DNA of 43,869 nt, taken from Thermoproteota archaeon. GTDB lineage: Archaea; Thermoproteota; Korarchaeia; Korarchaeales; Korarchaeaceae. Positions 1-8,370 of this stretch are shown here, one piece after another. The notes beneath the pieces were generated by a model, which saw nothing but the letters and a program-made list of their open reading frames with translations, ran no database searches and was not told the origin of the DNA. Positions within the stretch are counted from its first letter, which is position 1. Each line of letters opens with the position of its first letter. Made by a program: the position numbers and the translations under genes. The DNA is taken from NCBI GenBank assembly GCA_027491555.1, contig JAOZGN010000008.1, forward strand, positions 1 to 43,869, written 5' to 3'.

Positions 1-5
1 GGTGA

Positions 6-83
6 TGGCGGGCCCGGGGGGACTCGAACCCCCGACCTGCGGCTTAGAAGGCCGCCGCTCTATCCTTGCTGAGCTACGGGCCC
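6..83 (-). tRNA. tRNA-Arg (anticodon UCU), CCA encoded
   Basis: Reading the minus strand, a complete cloverleaf folds. The acceptor stem is GGGCCCG with CGGGCCC, the D-arm carries GCTC/GAGC, and the anticodon stem GCGGC/GCCGC closes the loop CTTCTAA, so the anticodon is TCT, which decodes AGA (and AGG by wobble). The T-arm contains GGTTCGAGTCC. The discriminator is G and the terminal CCA is encoded at positions 8-6. There is no intron. AGG is very common in the neighbouring genes, so this arginine tRNA should be heavily used. A TATA-like element lies about 27 nt upstream of the 5' end. Confidence 0.97.
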
Positions 84-105
84 TACGTCTCTGGCCGAAG
101 TTTGG

Positions 106-115
106 AAATTAATAG
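106..115. promoter_or_regulatory. Shared TATA-like element, tRNA-Arg / surface protein
   Basis: AAATTAATAG is the only AT-rich stretch between the divergent tRNA and the surface-protein gene. Its centre is about 27 nt from the tRNA 5' end and 42 nt from the ATG at 152. It could therefore drive the tRNA exactly at its mature end, and the protein gene with a leader of about 15 nt. Position and composition are seen; function is inferred from archaeal TBP/TFB promoter spacing. Confidence 0.5.
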
Positions 116-151
116 TTGATCGAGCAGTGCGGCTGGAGGGTGGCCTCCGGT

Positions 152-2290
152 ATGGGAAATCTTCGCGCTAAGGTCCCAGCAGCGCTAATTGTATTGGCGC
201 TCTTGGTCTCCATCCCGGCGTCTACTGTCGTTATACCTGCCAGCGCAGCCACCAAGACCTACGACTGGCTCGACATAGAACTCGCCAACAACAGCGAGAT
301 GATGGTCGGACCCTTCAGGATAGTGGCCCACGTCTCCGCCGGAGTCGTCAACATATACATGCTGGAGGTATGGAAGGAGCAAGAACTCTGTGGAGTCTTC
401 CAAGCCTCCAACCAGCAGGAGGAGGTTCAAGGCGTCATAAAGGCCTACTGCAGAGAAGGAGGGCCAGCCGTATTCGAGGTTCACCTGTACGGGACCGAGT
501 CCACGACCGCAGATGGAGGTAAGGCGAAGTTCGACATAAAGAACAGCGTTTACTCTCCAGAAACGAAGCTGAGACTTCATCCCGTGACCCCAACCCAGCT
601 GGTCTTCAACCAGACCTCTACAGTCGTGGACCTCACGGTCACCGTGATGAACGAGGGGAGCGGCACGCCCAAGTGGGCCAGGCTGACGACCGCCTACGGA
701 CGGGTGGAGGGCACGGAGAACGCGACGATCGAGCTGGTAGCGACCCTCCCACCCGTAGACAATCCGACCAACTTCTCCATCCCCCCGCCGAAGCCCAGAG
801 AGGGCGCGAACTACACGTTCGAGTTCTCCGCCTCGGCGAACGGCAAGGCCTACGCAAAGCTGGTGGCGACCATCGGCGTGAGCTACCCCGTTGACTTCAA
901 GAAGGACGAACAGCACAGCACATCGACGCACGAGGTGTGGGTTTACGATCCCGGCAGGGTTCAGAGCCACACAGTTCGCTTCTACATAGTGGTGGGAGAC
1001 ATATACAGGGATGTAGGCGTCCCCGAGGTCAGAATCAACCTCAATCATTCGTCTCTGACAGTCCAGCCTGGGGACCAGGTGTCGTTCGAGTTCACGCTCA
1101 AGAACGCCGGGACTGGGGACGCGTTCAACGTGTCCATATGGCTCAGCGTCCAGCCCCCCCTGCCCCAGATCTTGGTAGTGAGCCCTGAGGTCCCCGGCCT
1201 GACCGGCAAGCCCTTCACGGGCACGATGACGACCCCAATGCTTGTTCCGAGGCTCCCGAAGAACGCTGTGACTCAGAAGATCAAGTTCAAGGTGATATTC
1301 CCGGAGGACATAACGATAATGGGCTCCTACTTCAACACGACGATCCTCGTCGAGTGGCAAGACAAGGTGGGCAAGAACTTCCAGGCCAAAGTGAGCAAGG
1401 TCATCGTCGTCAGCGAGCCGGAGCTCCCGTCGATATCGATCAGCAAGCAAGCATCTCCGTCGGAGGTGAGCGTCAACGGGACGATCAACGTGATCGTCAA
1501 GGTGGTGAACGAGGGCGGGGCGCCTGCGACCGACGTGACGGTGACGGACTCCTTCCCCGAGGAGTACTTCGAGCTCGTTCAGGGCAAGACGTCGGCCTCG
1601 GTCAAGAGCCTCGCCCCCGGGAAGAGCATGACCCTCTCTTACAAGCTCAAGGCCAAGAAAGAGGGGTCTGCCACGCTCCCCGCGGCGGAGGTGCAGTATA
1701 AGGAGAGGGACGTCCCCCAGCTCAAGTACTCCAACACTCTCATTATCAGGATCGTGAAGCCCGCGGTGGGCCTGGAGCTGATCACGTCTCCCCCGACTAG
1801 GATGATCGTCGGCGACCTGGCCGAGATGGTCTTCAGCGTGTCGAACGACGGGAGCGGTCAGGCCAGGGACATAGAGCTGATCTTGGAGATCCCTCCAGGC
1901 ATAGATCTCTTGGACTCCGAGGGACCGGTGACCATGCAGGAGAGGACTGAGGAAGGGGGCTGGAAGGTCACCTTCAAGGCGGGCAGCATAGACCCGGGTG
2001 CCTCAGTGGAGTTCAGCATGAGGATGAGGGTCCAGAGTATGGGGGCCTACAACATCTCCCTGATCAACGCGACCTTTAAGGGCGAGGCCGGAGAGCAGAA
2101 GTACAAGATCCAGGGAGCAGAGGCGCTGGAGTTCTCATTCCTGGTCGAAGTCCCCAGGTCGCAGAGGATCATAGTCACGGCCGCGCTGATCGGCATGGTA
2201 GGCGCCGTCGCCGCCGCCTCCTTCTTCGCGGTCAGGGGAATGCCCAGCCGCTACGCCTCTAGGAGACCCCGCCTCGGACTGCCGAGGTAG
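152..2290 (+). CDS. Secreted, membrane-anchored surface protein with Ig-like CARDB/DUF11-type repeats
   Basis: From the ATG at 152 the product is 712 residues. A TTG 36 nt upstream is in frame, but the ATG gives a clean Sec signal peptide: basic MGNLRAK, then about 20 hydrophobic residues ending near PASAATK. The body is rich in Thr, Val, Pro and Asn, with several N-X-S/T sequons. It holds repeated beta-sandwich-like segments with wording such as VTVMNEGSGTPKWA, FTLKNAGTGDAFNVS, VKVVNEGGAPATDV and FSVSNDGSGQARDI, typical of CARDB/COG1361 and DUF11 extracellular domains. A single C-terminal helix (about 20 residues from IIVTAALIGM) is followed by a basic tail, so the protein should be a type I membrane protein facing outward, perhaps S-layer associated. 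The exact ligand is unknown. Confidence 0.85.
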   Translation: MGNLRAKVPAALIVLALLVSIPASTVVIPASAATKTYDWLDIELANNSEMMVGPFRIVAHVSAGVVNIYMLEVWKEQELCGVFQASNQQEEVQGVIKAYCREGGPAVFEVHLYGTESTTADGGKAKFDIKNSVYSPETKLRLHPVTPTQLVFNQTSTVVDLTVTVMNEGSGTPKWARLTTAYGRVEGTENATIELVATLPPVDNPTNFSIPPPKPREGANYTFEFSASANGKAYAKLVATIGVSYPVDFKKDEQHSTSTHEVWVYDPGRVQSHTVRFYIVVGDIYRDVGVPEVRINLNHSSLTVQPGDQVSFEFTLKNAGTGDAFNVSIWLSVQPPLPQILVVSPEVPGLTGKPFTGTMTTPMLVPRLPKNAVTQKIKFKVIFPEDITIMGSYFNTTILVEWQDKVGKNFQAKVSKVIVVSEPELPSISISKQASPSEVSVNGTINVIVKVVNEGGAPATDVTVTDSFPEEYFELVQGKTSASVKSLAPGKSMTLSYKLKAKKEGSATLPAAEVQYKERDVPQLKYSNTLIIRIVKPAVGLELITSPPTRMIVGDLAEMVFSVSNDGSGQARDIELILEIPPGIDLLDSEGPVTMQERTEEGGWKVTFKAGSIDPGASVEFSMRMRVQSMGAYNISLINATFKGEAGEQKYKIQGAEALEFSFLVEVPRSQRIIVTAALIGMVGAVAAASFFAVRGMPSRYASRRPRLGLPR

Positions 2291-2300
2291 GGGGACAAAC

Positions 2301-2310
2301 CTTTTTTATC
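2301..2310 (+). promoter_or_regulatory. TATA box of rpl12
   Basis: CTTTTTTATC lies 38-47 nt upstream of the rpl12 ATG. A start site about 27 nt downstream of its centre would give a leader of about 15 nt that begins at the ribosome-binding sequence AGGTGG (2335-2340). Inferred from composition and spacing. Confidence 0.55.
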
Positions 2311-2347
2311 GCGGCAGGGGAGTCGACGCCGAACAGGTGGTTGATCT

Positions 2348-2668
2348 ATGGGGCTCGAGTACGTGTACGCTGCCCTGCTGCTCCACGAACTGGGCAAGGA
2401 GATAGACGAGAACTCCGTCAGCTCCGTCCTCAAGGCCGCCGGAGTGGAGCCTGATCCCGCTAGGGTCAAGCAGCTTATCGAGGCCCTGGAGGGCGTGGAC
2501 ATAGAGGAGGTGATCAAGTCCGCGGCCGTGGCGCCTGTCGCCGCTGCGCCGGCGCCGGTCGCAGAGACGGCCGTCGAGGAGAAGCCAGCGGAGGAGAAGG
2601 AGGAGGAGAAGAAGAAGGAAGAGGAAGAGGAGGCGGCCATTGCCGGGCTCGGCGCGCTATTCGGCTGA
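2348..2668 (+). CDS. rpl12: Large ribosomal subunit protein P1/L12 (archaeal L12P)
   Basis: 106 residues, the normal length for archaeal P1. The N-terminal helical dimerisation domain begins [19 protein letters not shown] and includes the family-typical IEEVIKSAA at about 55-63. It is followed by an Ala/Pro hinge, a highly charged Glu/Lys stretch (about 79-95), and the C-terminal hydrophobic motif GLGALFG that contacts translation factors. It forms the stalk of the 50S subunit with L10/P0 and recruits aEF1A, aEF2 and aIF5B. The gene has its own TATA box and an AGGTGG ribosome-binding site. L10 and L1 are not adjacent here, but alaS follows, a linkage I recall from Sulfolobus ribosomal stalk operons. 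Confidence 0.96.
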   Translation: MGLEYVYAALLLHELGKEIDENSVSSVLKAAGVEPDPARVKQLIEALEGVDIEEVIKSAAVAPVAAAPAPVAETAVEEKPAEEKEEEKKKEEEEEAAIAGLGALFG

Positions 2669-2682
2669 GCCCCCTCATCACC

Positions 2683-2692
2683 TTATTTTATT
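2683..2692 (+). promoter_or_regulatory. TATA box of alaS
   Basis: TTATTTTATT is centred about 32 nt upstream of the alaS ATG at 2720, predicting a leader of only a few nucleotides. The interval after rpl12 is 51 nt, so alaS may be both independently transcribed and read through from rpl12. Inferred. Confidence 0.5.
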
Positions 2693-2719
2693 CGATCCCG
2701 CACGCCCTTCCCGATTAAC

Positions 2720-5464
2720 ATGACGAGCAGGCCCGACCCCGGGGAGTCCCTCAGGCTTGAATTCTTCAAGGAAAAGGGCTACGTGCGCAAGAGATGCCCC
2801 AAGTGTGGGGAGTACTTCTGGACACTGGACCCCAACAGGGAGGTCTGCGGCGAGGCGCCCTGCGAGCCGTATCGGTTCATCGGCAGCGGCCTCTCGAAGA
2901 GCCTGACAATGGAGGAGGCCCGTGAGGGGTTCCTCTCGTTCATGGAGTCCCGCGGACACACGAGAATAGGGAGATACCCAGTAGTGGCCAGGTGGAGAGA
3001 CGACCTCTTCCTGACCAGCGCGTCGATAGTGGACTTTCAGCCCTACGTGACGGCGGGTCTCGTCCCACCGCCGGCCAACCCGCTTACGATCTCCCAACCC
3101 TGCATACGACTCAAAGACATCGACAAGGTCGGCCTGACCATGGGCCGGCACCTCACCATATTCGAGATGATGGCCCACCACGCATTCAACAGGCCCGGAC
3201 AGGAGATCTACTGGAAGGAGAGGACGCTTGAGCTGTTCCACGAGTACGCGACCACGGTCCTGGGGATACCAGAGGAGGAGATAATCTACAAGGAGGGCTG
3301 GTGGGAGGGAGGAGGCAACGCAGGCCCGGACGTGGAGCCGATAGTTAGGGGTCTGGAGATAGCAACCCTAGTGTTCATGGAGTACAAGGTCTCTGACGGT
3401 AGGTACGAGAGGATGGACACTAGGGTAGTGGACACGGGGTACGGGCTGGAGAGGATAGTCTGGCTCTCCCAAGGGACTCCTACCGCATTTGACTCAATCT
3501 ACGGGAATCTGGTGGACGCATTCCTCGACAGGTTGGGGGTGCGGCGGCCGGACATCGACCTCCTAAACCGCTACTCCACACTCTCCTCGCTGACCGCGAA
3601 GGTCGAGAGGGGGAGCAAGCTCCGCGAACTCAGGAGGGCCATAGCGGTTCAGCTGGAGGTGGATCCCGACGAACTCGACGCCGCTCTGACCCCTCTAGAG
3701 CTCGCCTACTCGGTCCTGGACCACACGAAGACGATCGCCTTCATGCTGGCGGATGGGCTCGTCCCGTCGAACACCAAGGAGGGCTACCTCGGCAGACTCG
3801 TGATCAGGAGGGCCTTGAGAGCCATAAGGGCCCTTGAGGCTGAGGTCCAGCTGGCCGAGCTGGTCGATCTCCAGCTCAACTACTGGGGAAGGCAGTTCCC
3901 CGAGCTCCTCGAGAAGAGGGGCAGGATCTTGGACATGGTACAAGTAGAGGAGCAGAGGTTTAGAGAGACCCTCCAGAAGGGGCTCCAGTTGATAGAGAGG
4001 GAGCTCAAGCGAAGGAAGGGTAAGGGCCTCACGCTCGACTTCCTGATGGAGCTCTACGACTCTCACGGCGTCCCTCCGGAGCTGGCCGCCGACGTCGCCA
4101 AGAGGCACGGGATAGAGCTGGAGGTACCGGACAACTTCTACGAGCTGATAGCCGCTAGGCACGAGGCCCCAGAGGTCAAGCCGCCAGAACTCCCCAAGTA
4201 CGTTGAGGAGGTGGAGGCGCTCCCGAAGACCGAACTCCTCTACTACGAGGACCCGTACGCCCTCAGGTTCGAGGCGAGGGTAGTCGGGGTCCTAGGCGGA
4301 GAGGCCGTGGTGCTGGACAGGACGGCCTTCTACCCGGAGGGGGGAGGCCAGCCGTCCGACATAGGGTTCCTCAGGCTCGAGGGTGGAGGCGCGCTGGAGG
4401 TAGTCAGGGCGGAGAAAGTCAAGGACCGGGTCATCCACTACGTCAAGGGAGACCTCTCGAGGGTGAGGGTGGGGGACAGGGTCGAGGGAGAGATAGACTG
4501 GCCAAGGAGGCTCTCCCTCATGAGGCACCACACCGGTACCCACGTCCTGCTCGAGTCTGCAAAGAGGGTTCTCGGCGACCACGTCTGGCAGTGGGGAGCT
4601 CAGAAGGGAGAGAAGGAGAGTAGGCTGGACATAACACACTACAAGTCAGTGAGCGACGAGGAACTGAGGAGGATAGAGCTCCTGGCCAACCAGATCGTGA
4701 TGGAGAACAGGCCGGTCAGGACCAAGTGGATGCCTAGGCAGGAGGCTGAGAGGATCTACGGGTTCGAGATCTACCAGGGTGGTGTCGTCCCGGACCTCAC
4801 CCTGAGGATTGTGGAGATAGAGGACTTCAACGTCCAGGCGTGCGCGGGGACTCACGTCAGGAGGACGGGGGAGATAGGCCCCATCAAGGTCTGGAGGGCA
4901 AGGAGGATTCAGGACGGGGTCGTCAGGCTGGAGTTCAGCTCCGGCATGGCCGCCGTGGAGAGGCTCTTGGAGGCCTACGACAGGGTCAAGAGGATCTCTA
5001 CGGTGGTGGGATCTCCGCTGGAGAAGGTGGAGTCTGCGGTTGAGAACCTGGTCAGCGATAACCGCGAGCTCAGCAAGAGACTTACGGCCGCCCTGGAGAG
5101 GCTCCTCGAGGTCAGCATAAGGGAGAGCTCACCCGCTGAAGTGAACGGCCTGGAGCTGCGGGTCGTCCCCGTGGACCTCACGGATAGGAAGGCCCTGACC
5201 GACGCCGCCGACTCGTTTGCCCGCTCCAACCCGAGGGCAGTCCTGTGCCTGCTGGGAGGGTCGGGCCAGAGGCAGGTCGTCCTCGCCGTCGGGGAGGAGG
5301 CCGCGAAGAGGGGCGTACACGCAGGCAAGCTTCTCTCAAGCGTCCTGAAGAGGGTGGGAGGTAGGGGAGGAGGTCAGGAGAGGATGGCGTGGGGGTCCAT
5401 ACCTCCCGAGGTTACACCTGAGAACTTGGCGGAAGAAATAGCCGAGAAGCTGAGGAGTCTCTGA
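2720..5464 (+). CDS. alaS: Alanyl-tRNA synthetase, archaeal type
   Basis: 914 residues, the usual archaeal length. It charges tRNA-Ala and clears mischarged Ser/Gly-tRNA in the cytoplasm. The N-terminus has the archaeal-specific zinc motif CPKCGEYFWTLDPNREVCG, followed by the class II catalytic core (ARWRDDLFLTSASIVDFQPY; GRHLTIFEMMAHHAF near 135-155). The editing domain carries the zinc/catalytic motif RHHTGTHVLLES and the downstream CAGTHV (CxxxH). The C-terminal oligomerisation/C-Ala domain includes a Gly-rich segment (GGRGGGQERMAWGS). No key motif is missing. The stop codon overlaps the start of the DUF434 gene by one base (TGATG), indicating co-transcription and translational coupling. 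Confidence 0.97.
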   Translation: MTSRPDPGESLRLEFFKEKGYVRKRCPKCGEYFWTLDPNREVCGEAPCEPYRFIGSGLSKSLTMEEAREGFLSFMESRGHTRIGRYPVVARWRDDLFLTSASIVDFQPYVTAGLVPPPANPLTISQPCIRLKDIDKVGLTMGRHLTIFEMMAHHAFNRPGQEIYWKERTLELFHEYATTVLGIPEEEIIYKEGWWEGGGNAGPDVEPIVRGLEIATLVFMEYKVSDGRYERMDTRVVDTGYGLERIVWLSQGTPTAFDSIYGNLVDAFLDRLGVRRPDIDLLNRYSTLSSLTAKVERGSKLRELRRAIAVQLEVDPDELDAALTPLELAYSVLDHTKTIAFMLADGLVPSNTKEGYLGRLVIRRALRAIRALEAEVQLAELVDLQLNYWGRQFPELLEKRGRILDMVQVEEQRFRETLQKGLQLIERELKRRKGKGLTLDFLMELYDSHGVPPELAADVAKRHGIELEVPDNFYELIAARHEAPEVKPPELPKYVEEVEALPKTELLYYEDPYALRFEARVVGVLGGEAVVLDRTAFYPEGGGQPSDIGFLRLEGGGALEVVRAEKVKDRVIHYVKGDLSRVRVGDRVEGEIDWPRRLSLMRHHTGTHVLLESAKRVLGDHVWQWGAQKGEKESRLDITHYKSVSDEELRRIELLANQIVMENRPVRTKWMPRQEAERIYGFEIYQGGVVPDLTLRIVEIEDFNVQACAGTHVRRTGEIGPIKVWRARRIQDGVVRLEFSSGMAAVERLLEAYDRVKRISTVVGSPLEKVESAVENLVSDNRELSKRLTAALERLLEVSIRESSPAEVNGLELRVVPVDLTDRKALTDAADSFARSNPRAVLCLLGGSGQRQVVLAVGEEAAKRGVHAGKLLSSVLKRVGGRGGGQERMAWGSIPPEVTPENLAEEIAEKLRSL

Positions 5465-6117
5465 TGTCCGTCCGGATAGACCTCGTGAGAAGGGCGGCCA
5501 GGGAGGTCCTCGTCCTGGCCGCCCTGTCGCTCCCCAAGAGGAGGGCCGTCGACTTGGTCGGCGACAAGCTGTCTCTGACGAGGGCGGAGAGGGCTGCCGT
5601 CGAGAGACTCGTCAGGTGGCCGGAGGAGGTCGCGCTTGCCGCCTCGAAGTTGACCCCTCCGAGCCTAGCGTCCGGTAGATCGATCGGCGTAGACGGCTAC
5701 AACGTGCTGATCACCGTGGAGGCCATGCTTCTGGAGGAGCCTGTCTTCCTCTGCACCGATGGGTTCCTCCGAGACCTTCGGGGAGTTTTCTCTTCATACA
5801 AGCCGTCGGATGTCACTGAGAGCGCGATGGATCTCATCGTGGATGCGCTGAGCGGGCTGAGACCGGCCGAGGTGCTCCTCGCCTTCGACGAGCCAATGAG
5901 TCGCAGCGGAGAACTTGCCGCCATGGCCAGGGAGAAGATGGCCGAGGCCGGGCTGACTGGGACATCTATGACGCACCGTCAGGTGGACACCTTGATATCG
6001 GGCTTCGAGGTTGCCGCAAGCTCCGACGTGGCGGTGATCGAGAGGGCCCGTGCCGTGATAGACCTACCGGCGCTGGTGGCGGATTCGATCGGGTACAGGC
6101 CTAACGTTATCTGGTAG
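5464..6117 (+). CDS. DUF434/DUF5616 family protein (COG2454)
   Basis: 217 residues, of unknown molecular function. The N-terminal half matches my memory of the archaeal DUF434 family: a helical domain with SLPKRRAVDLVGDKLSLTRAER followed by IGVDGYNVLIT. The second half (LRPAEVLLAFDEPMSRSGELA, about 133-153, and ALVADSIGYRPNVIW at the end) resembles the PIN/NYN-like partner domain DUF5616. Acidic residues at the beta-strand ends (VDGYN, LAFDEP, SSDVAVIERA) look like a PIN-type nuclease pocket, which is inference only. The gene is translationally coupled to alaS (TGATG), which suggests a role near tRNA or translation. mtnA follows 36 nt later. Confidence 0.75.
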   Translation: MSVRIDLVRRAAREVLVLAALSLPKRRAVDLVGDKLSLTRAERAAVERLVRWPEEVALAASKLTPPSLASGRSIGVDGYNVLITVEAMLLEEPVFLCTDGFLRDLRGVFSSYKPSDVTESAMDLIVDALSGLRPAEVLLAFDEPMSRSGELAAMAREKMAEAGLTGTSMTHRQVDTLISGFEVAASSDVAVIERARAVIDLPALVADSIGYRPNVIW

Positions 6118-6153
6118 TTCCCGCAGATCGTCTCGCGGGAGGTTGGAGGCGAG

Positions 6154-7221
6154 ATGCCACCTGCTCTGCCCTGGACTGTCAGACTGGAGGACGACAAGGT
6201 CGTTCTGATAGATCAGACGGCCCTCCCCGGACAGCTCAGGTTCGTGGAGTGTCGAGACGTCGAGTGCGTGGCCCGCGCCATCGAGACCATGGTGGTCAGG
6301 GGGGCCCCAGCCATAGGGGCCACTGCTGCGTATGGGTTGGCCCTGGCCGCGATAACGTCCTTCTCGAGGGACGCCAGAGGTCTCATGGAGGATCTCGAGG
6401 CCGCGGCCGCGAGGCTGAGGAGGACCAGGCCCACGGCGGTCAACCTCTTTTGGGCCATCGAAAGGGTCATGGGGGCTGCCAGGTCCGCGTTGGAGTCCGG
6501 AGACCCGGAGGAGATAAGGAGGGCAGTCGTCTCGGAAGCTGAGAGGATAGCTCAGGAGGATGTGGAGGCCAACAAGGCCATAGGGAGACATGGAGCCGAG
6601 CTGATCGAGGACGGGATGACGGTAATGACGATCTGCAACGCGGGCACCTTGGCTACCGTGTGGTACGGGACAGTGACCGCGCCCATATACACGGCCTGGG
6701 ACGAGGGCAAGAGGTTCTCCGTGATCGCGCTCGAGACAAGGCCCGTCCTGCAGGGGGCGAGGCTCACCGCCTACGAGCTCCACGCCGCTGGGATACCGGT
6801 GACTCTGATAGTCGACGGGGCCGCCGCGCACACAATCCGCGAGAAGGGAGTGGACCTCATCCTCGTCGGCGCCGACAGGATCCTGAAGGACGGGACGGTC
6901 TATAACAAGATCGGTACCTACTCGCTCGCCCTTGCCGCCAGGGCGCACGGCGTCCCCATTTTCTCGGTGGCCCCCACCAGCACGTTCGACCTGAAGTCAA
7001 GTCGCTCGGACGTGAGGATAGAGGAGAGAAGGCCGGAGGAGGTTACCACGGTGAGGGGTGTGAGGATCGCCCCAGAGGGAATCGACGTCTACAACCCAGC
7101 GTTCGATATGACGCCCCCCCACCTGCTCACGGGGATCGTCACCGAGAAGGGGATACTCTACCAGCCGCTCCGGTTGAGCATAGCCAGGGCGTTCAACATC
7201 TCAACGACTGCCGGTCACTAA
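6154..7221 (+). CDS. mtnA: S-methyl-5-thioribose-1-phosphate isomerase
   Basis: 355 residues in the aIF2B/MtnA/ribose-1,5-bisphosphate isomerase family. The MtnA-specific MVVRGAPAIGATAAYG sits near 48-63. The catalytic Cys is C161 in TICNAGTLAT and the catalytic Asp is D241 in VGADRI, numbering almost identical to Bacillus MtnA. The reaction isomerises 5-methylthioribose-1-phosphate to methylthioribulose-1-phosphate in methionine salvage. The start ATG is preceded by GGTTGGAGG. The phosphorylase-family gene at 29909 is a distant candidate for an upstream step but looks more like a uridine phosphorylase. The 3' end overlaps the convergent GIY-YIG/HAD gene by 21 nt. Confidence 0.93.
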   Translation: MPPALPWTVRLEDDKVVLIDQTALPGQLRFVECRDVECVARAIETMVVRGAPAIGATAAYGLALAAITSFSRDARGLMEDLEAAAARLRRTRPTAVNLFWAIERVMGAARSALESGDPEEIRRAVVSEAERIAQEDVEANKAIGRHGAELIEDGMTVMTICNAGTLATVWYGTVTAPIYTAWDEGKRFSVIALETRPVLQGARLTAYELHAAGIPVTLIVDGAAAHTIREKGVDLILVGADRILKDGTVYNKIGTYSLALAARAHGVPIFSVAPTSTFDLKSSRSDVRIEERRPEEVTTVRGVRIAPEGIDVYNPAFDMTPPHLLTGIVTEKGILYQPLRLSIARAFNISTTAGH

Positions 7222-8370
7222 GATCCTCGGGAGGGCTCGCAGGTCCGTAAGCTGGGGAGCTCCGAGGGGGCTCTGGGCCTCCCTCCCTCTCCTGTTCACC
7301 CATATACCCCTCACGCCAGCGGACTGCGCTGACAGGACATCCGACTTCAGAACGTCTCCGACCGCGATCGCCTCGTCCGGCCGCACGCTTACCATCCTCA
7401 GGGCCCGACGAAATGCCTCTGGACTCGTCTTATTGATCCCCAGGTCATCGGACGTCAGAACGGTCTCGAAATAGGATTCGAGCCCGATCGCTCTGAGTTT
7501 CTCCCTCTGCCAGCGAGAGATGCCGTCCGTCAAGAGGACTAGCCTGACCCCCATCTCTGCGAGTTCCCTCAGGGCGACGATGTCTGGGTACGGCTCCACA
7601 ATCTTTAGGACCTCTCGCCAGTACTCTTCTTCCGCCTCTTCTGGCTCTGGAATTACACTAAACCTGACTCGGAGCCTCTCGAAGAGCAGGCGCTTCGAGT
7701 ACCTCTCTGGCGAGTCCTTCAACTCCGCGTAGATCTCCCTCCTGACCGCCTCATACTCCGTGACGAGGGTCTCGGGGTCGAGCCCCCACTTCGGTGCCAG
7801 ATTCCTGAGGGCTTCGTGTCTCTTCACGTCGTAGTCGCAGAGCGTGCCGTCTAAATCCACGAAGACCAGATCACCCCGCTCGTAGTACTCCGGCGTGAGC
7901 CCCAGCTTCCTCACGGCGCGCTCGCACTCCCTCCTCGCGGAGGTGAGGTCTCGCCCTAGGTACTTCAGGTGCGTTTCTGCGTGGGAGTCGCTGCACCCGA
8001 ACCCCCTGACCGGGTCTCCCCCTATCTCCTCCGCAAGGAGATCCTCCATTCTGGGATCGTCGGTTCGACCGACTATGGCTGTCATCGGAGCAAACTCATT
8101 CCTGCTAGTGAGCCAGTCGACGTGCCATCTCACGCGGTTTGGTCTGAGGAGGTGCCTCCTGATACGCGCGGACAGTCCTCTCACGGCCCGCCCGACGTAG
8201 ACGTAGTAGCCAGCCTCGAAGCGCAAACTGCCGAGTGCCCCGACCCAGTACTCTCCTCCCTTTCTGCAAGAGATCAACAGTGCGTAGACGCCGGAGTCCA
8301 AGGTAACCTCCTCTCTTCTGGCCGCCTGTCTTGGGTCTAGAAAAAGGAGAGAGGGAAGATCGCGCGTCAA
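7201..8370 (-). CDS. Fusion of Uri-type GIY-YIG (DUF123) domain and HAD hydrolase
   Basis: 389 residues in one uninterrupted frame. Residues about 25-140 form a COG1833/DUF123 GIY-YIG-like domain: SGVYALLI, then [21 protein letters not shown] and [11 protein letters not shown]. Residues about 168-375 form a HAD phosphatase with motif I VDLDGT (171-176), motif II LLTDG, motif III Lys in NKTSPEAF, and motif [10 protein letters not shown], all intact. The HAD part resembles phosphoglycolate/pyrimidine nucleotidase-like enzymes; the substrate is unknown. The TTG start overlaps the gyaR stop as TTGA, so the gene is coupled to glyoxylate reductase. A phosphoglycolate phosphatase beside glyoxylate reductase would make a coherent glycolate/glyoxylate pathway, which I infer only. 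The end overlaps convergent mtnA by 21 nt. Confidence 0.88.
   Translation of the reverse strand: MTRDLPSLLFLDPRQAARREEVTLDSGVYALLISCRKGGEYWVGALGSLRFEAGYYVYVGRAVRGLSARIRRHLLRPNRVRWHVDWLTSRNEFAPMTAIVGRTDDPRMEDLLAEEIGGDPVRGFGCSDSHAETHLKYLGRDLTSARRECERAVRKLGLTPEYYERGDLVFVDLDGTLCDYDVKRHEALRNLAPKWGLDPETLVTEYEAVRREIYAELKDSPERYSKRLLFERLRVRFSVIPEPEEAEEEYWREVLKIVEPYPDIVALRELAEMGVRLVLLTDGISRWQREKLRAIGLESYFETVLTSDDLGINKTSPEAFRRALRMVSVRPDEAIAVGDVLKSDVLSAQSAGVRGIWVNRRGREAQSPLGAPQLTDLRALPRILVTGSR

Noticed and set aside
185..1450. Long minus-strand open frame (421 codons) antisense to the surface protein
   Set aside because: Low-complexity, family-less translation rich in Arg, Leu, Gly and His, typical of the complementary strand of a GC-rich gene; the plus-strand product has a signal peptide, domains and an anchor.
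6064..6948. Minus-strand frame of 294 codons over mtnA
   Set aside because: mtnA has full catalytic motifs; the antisense translation resembles no family.
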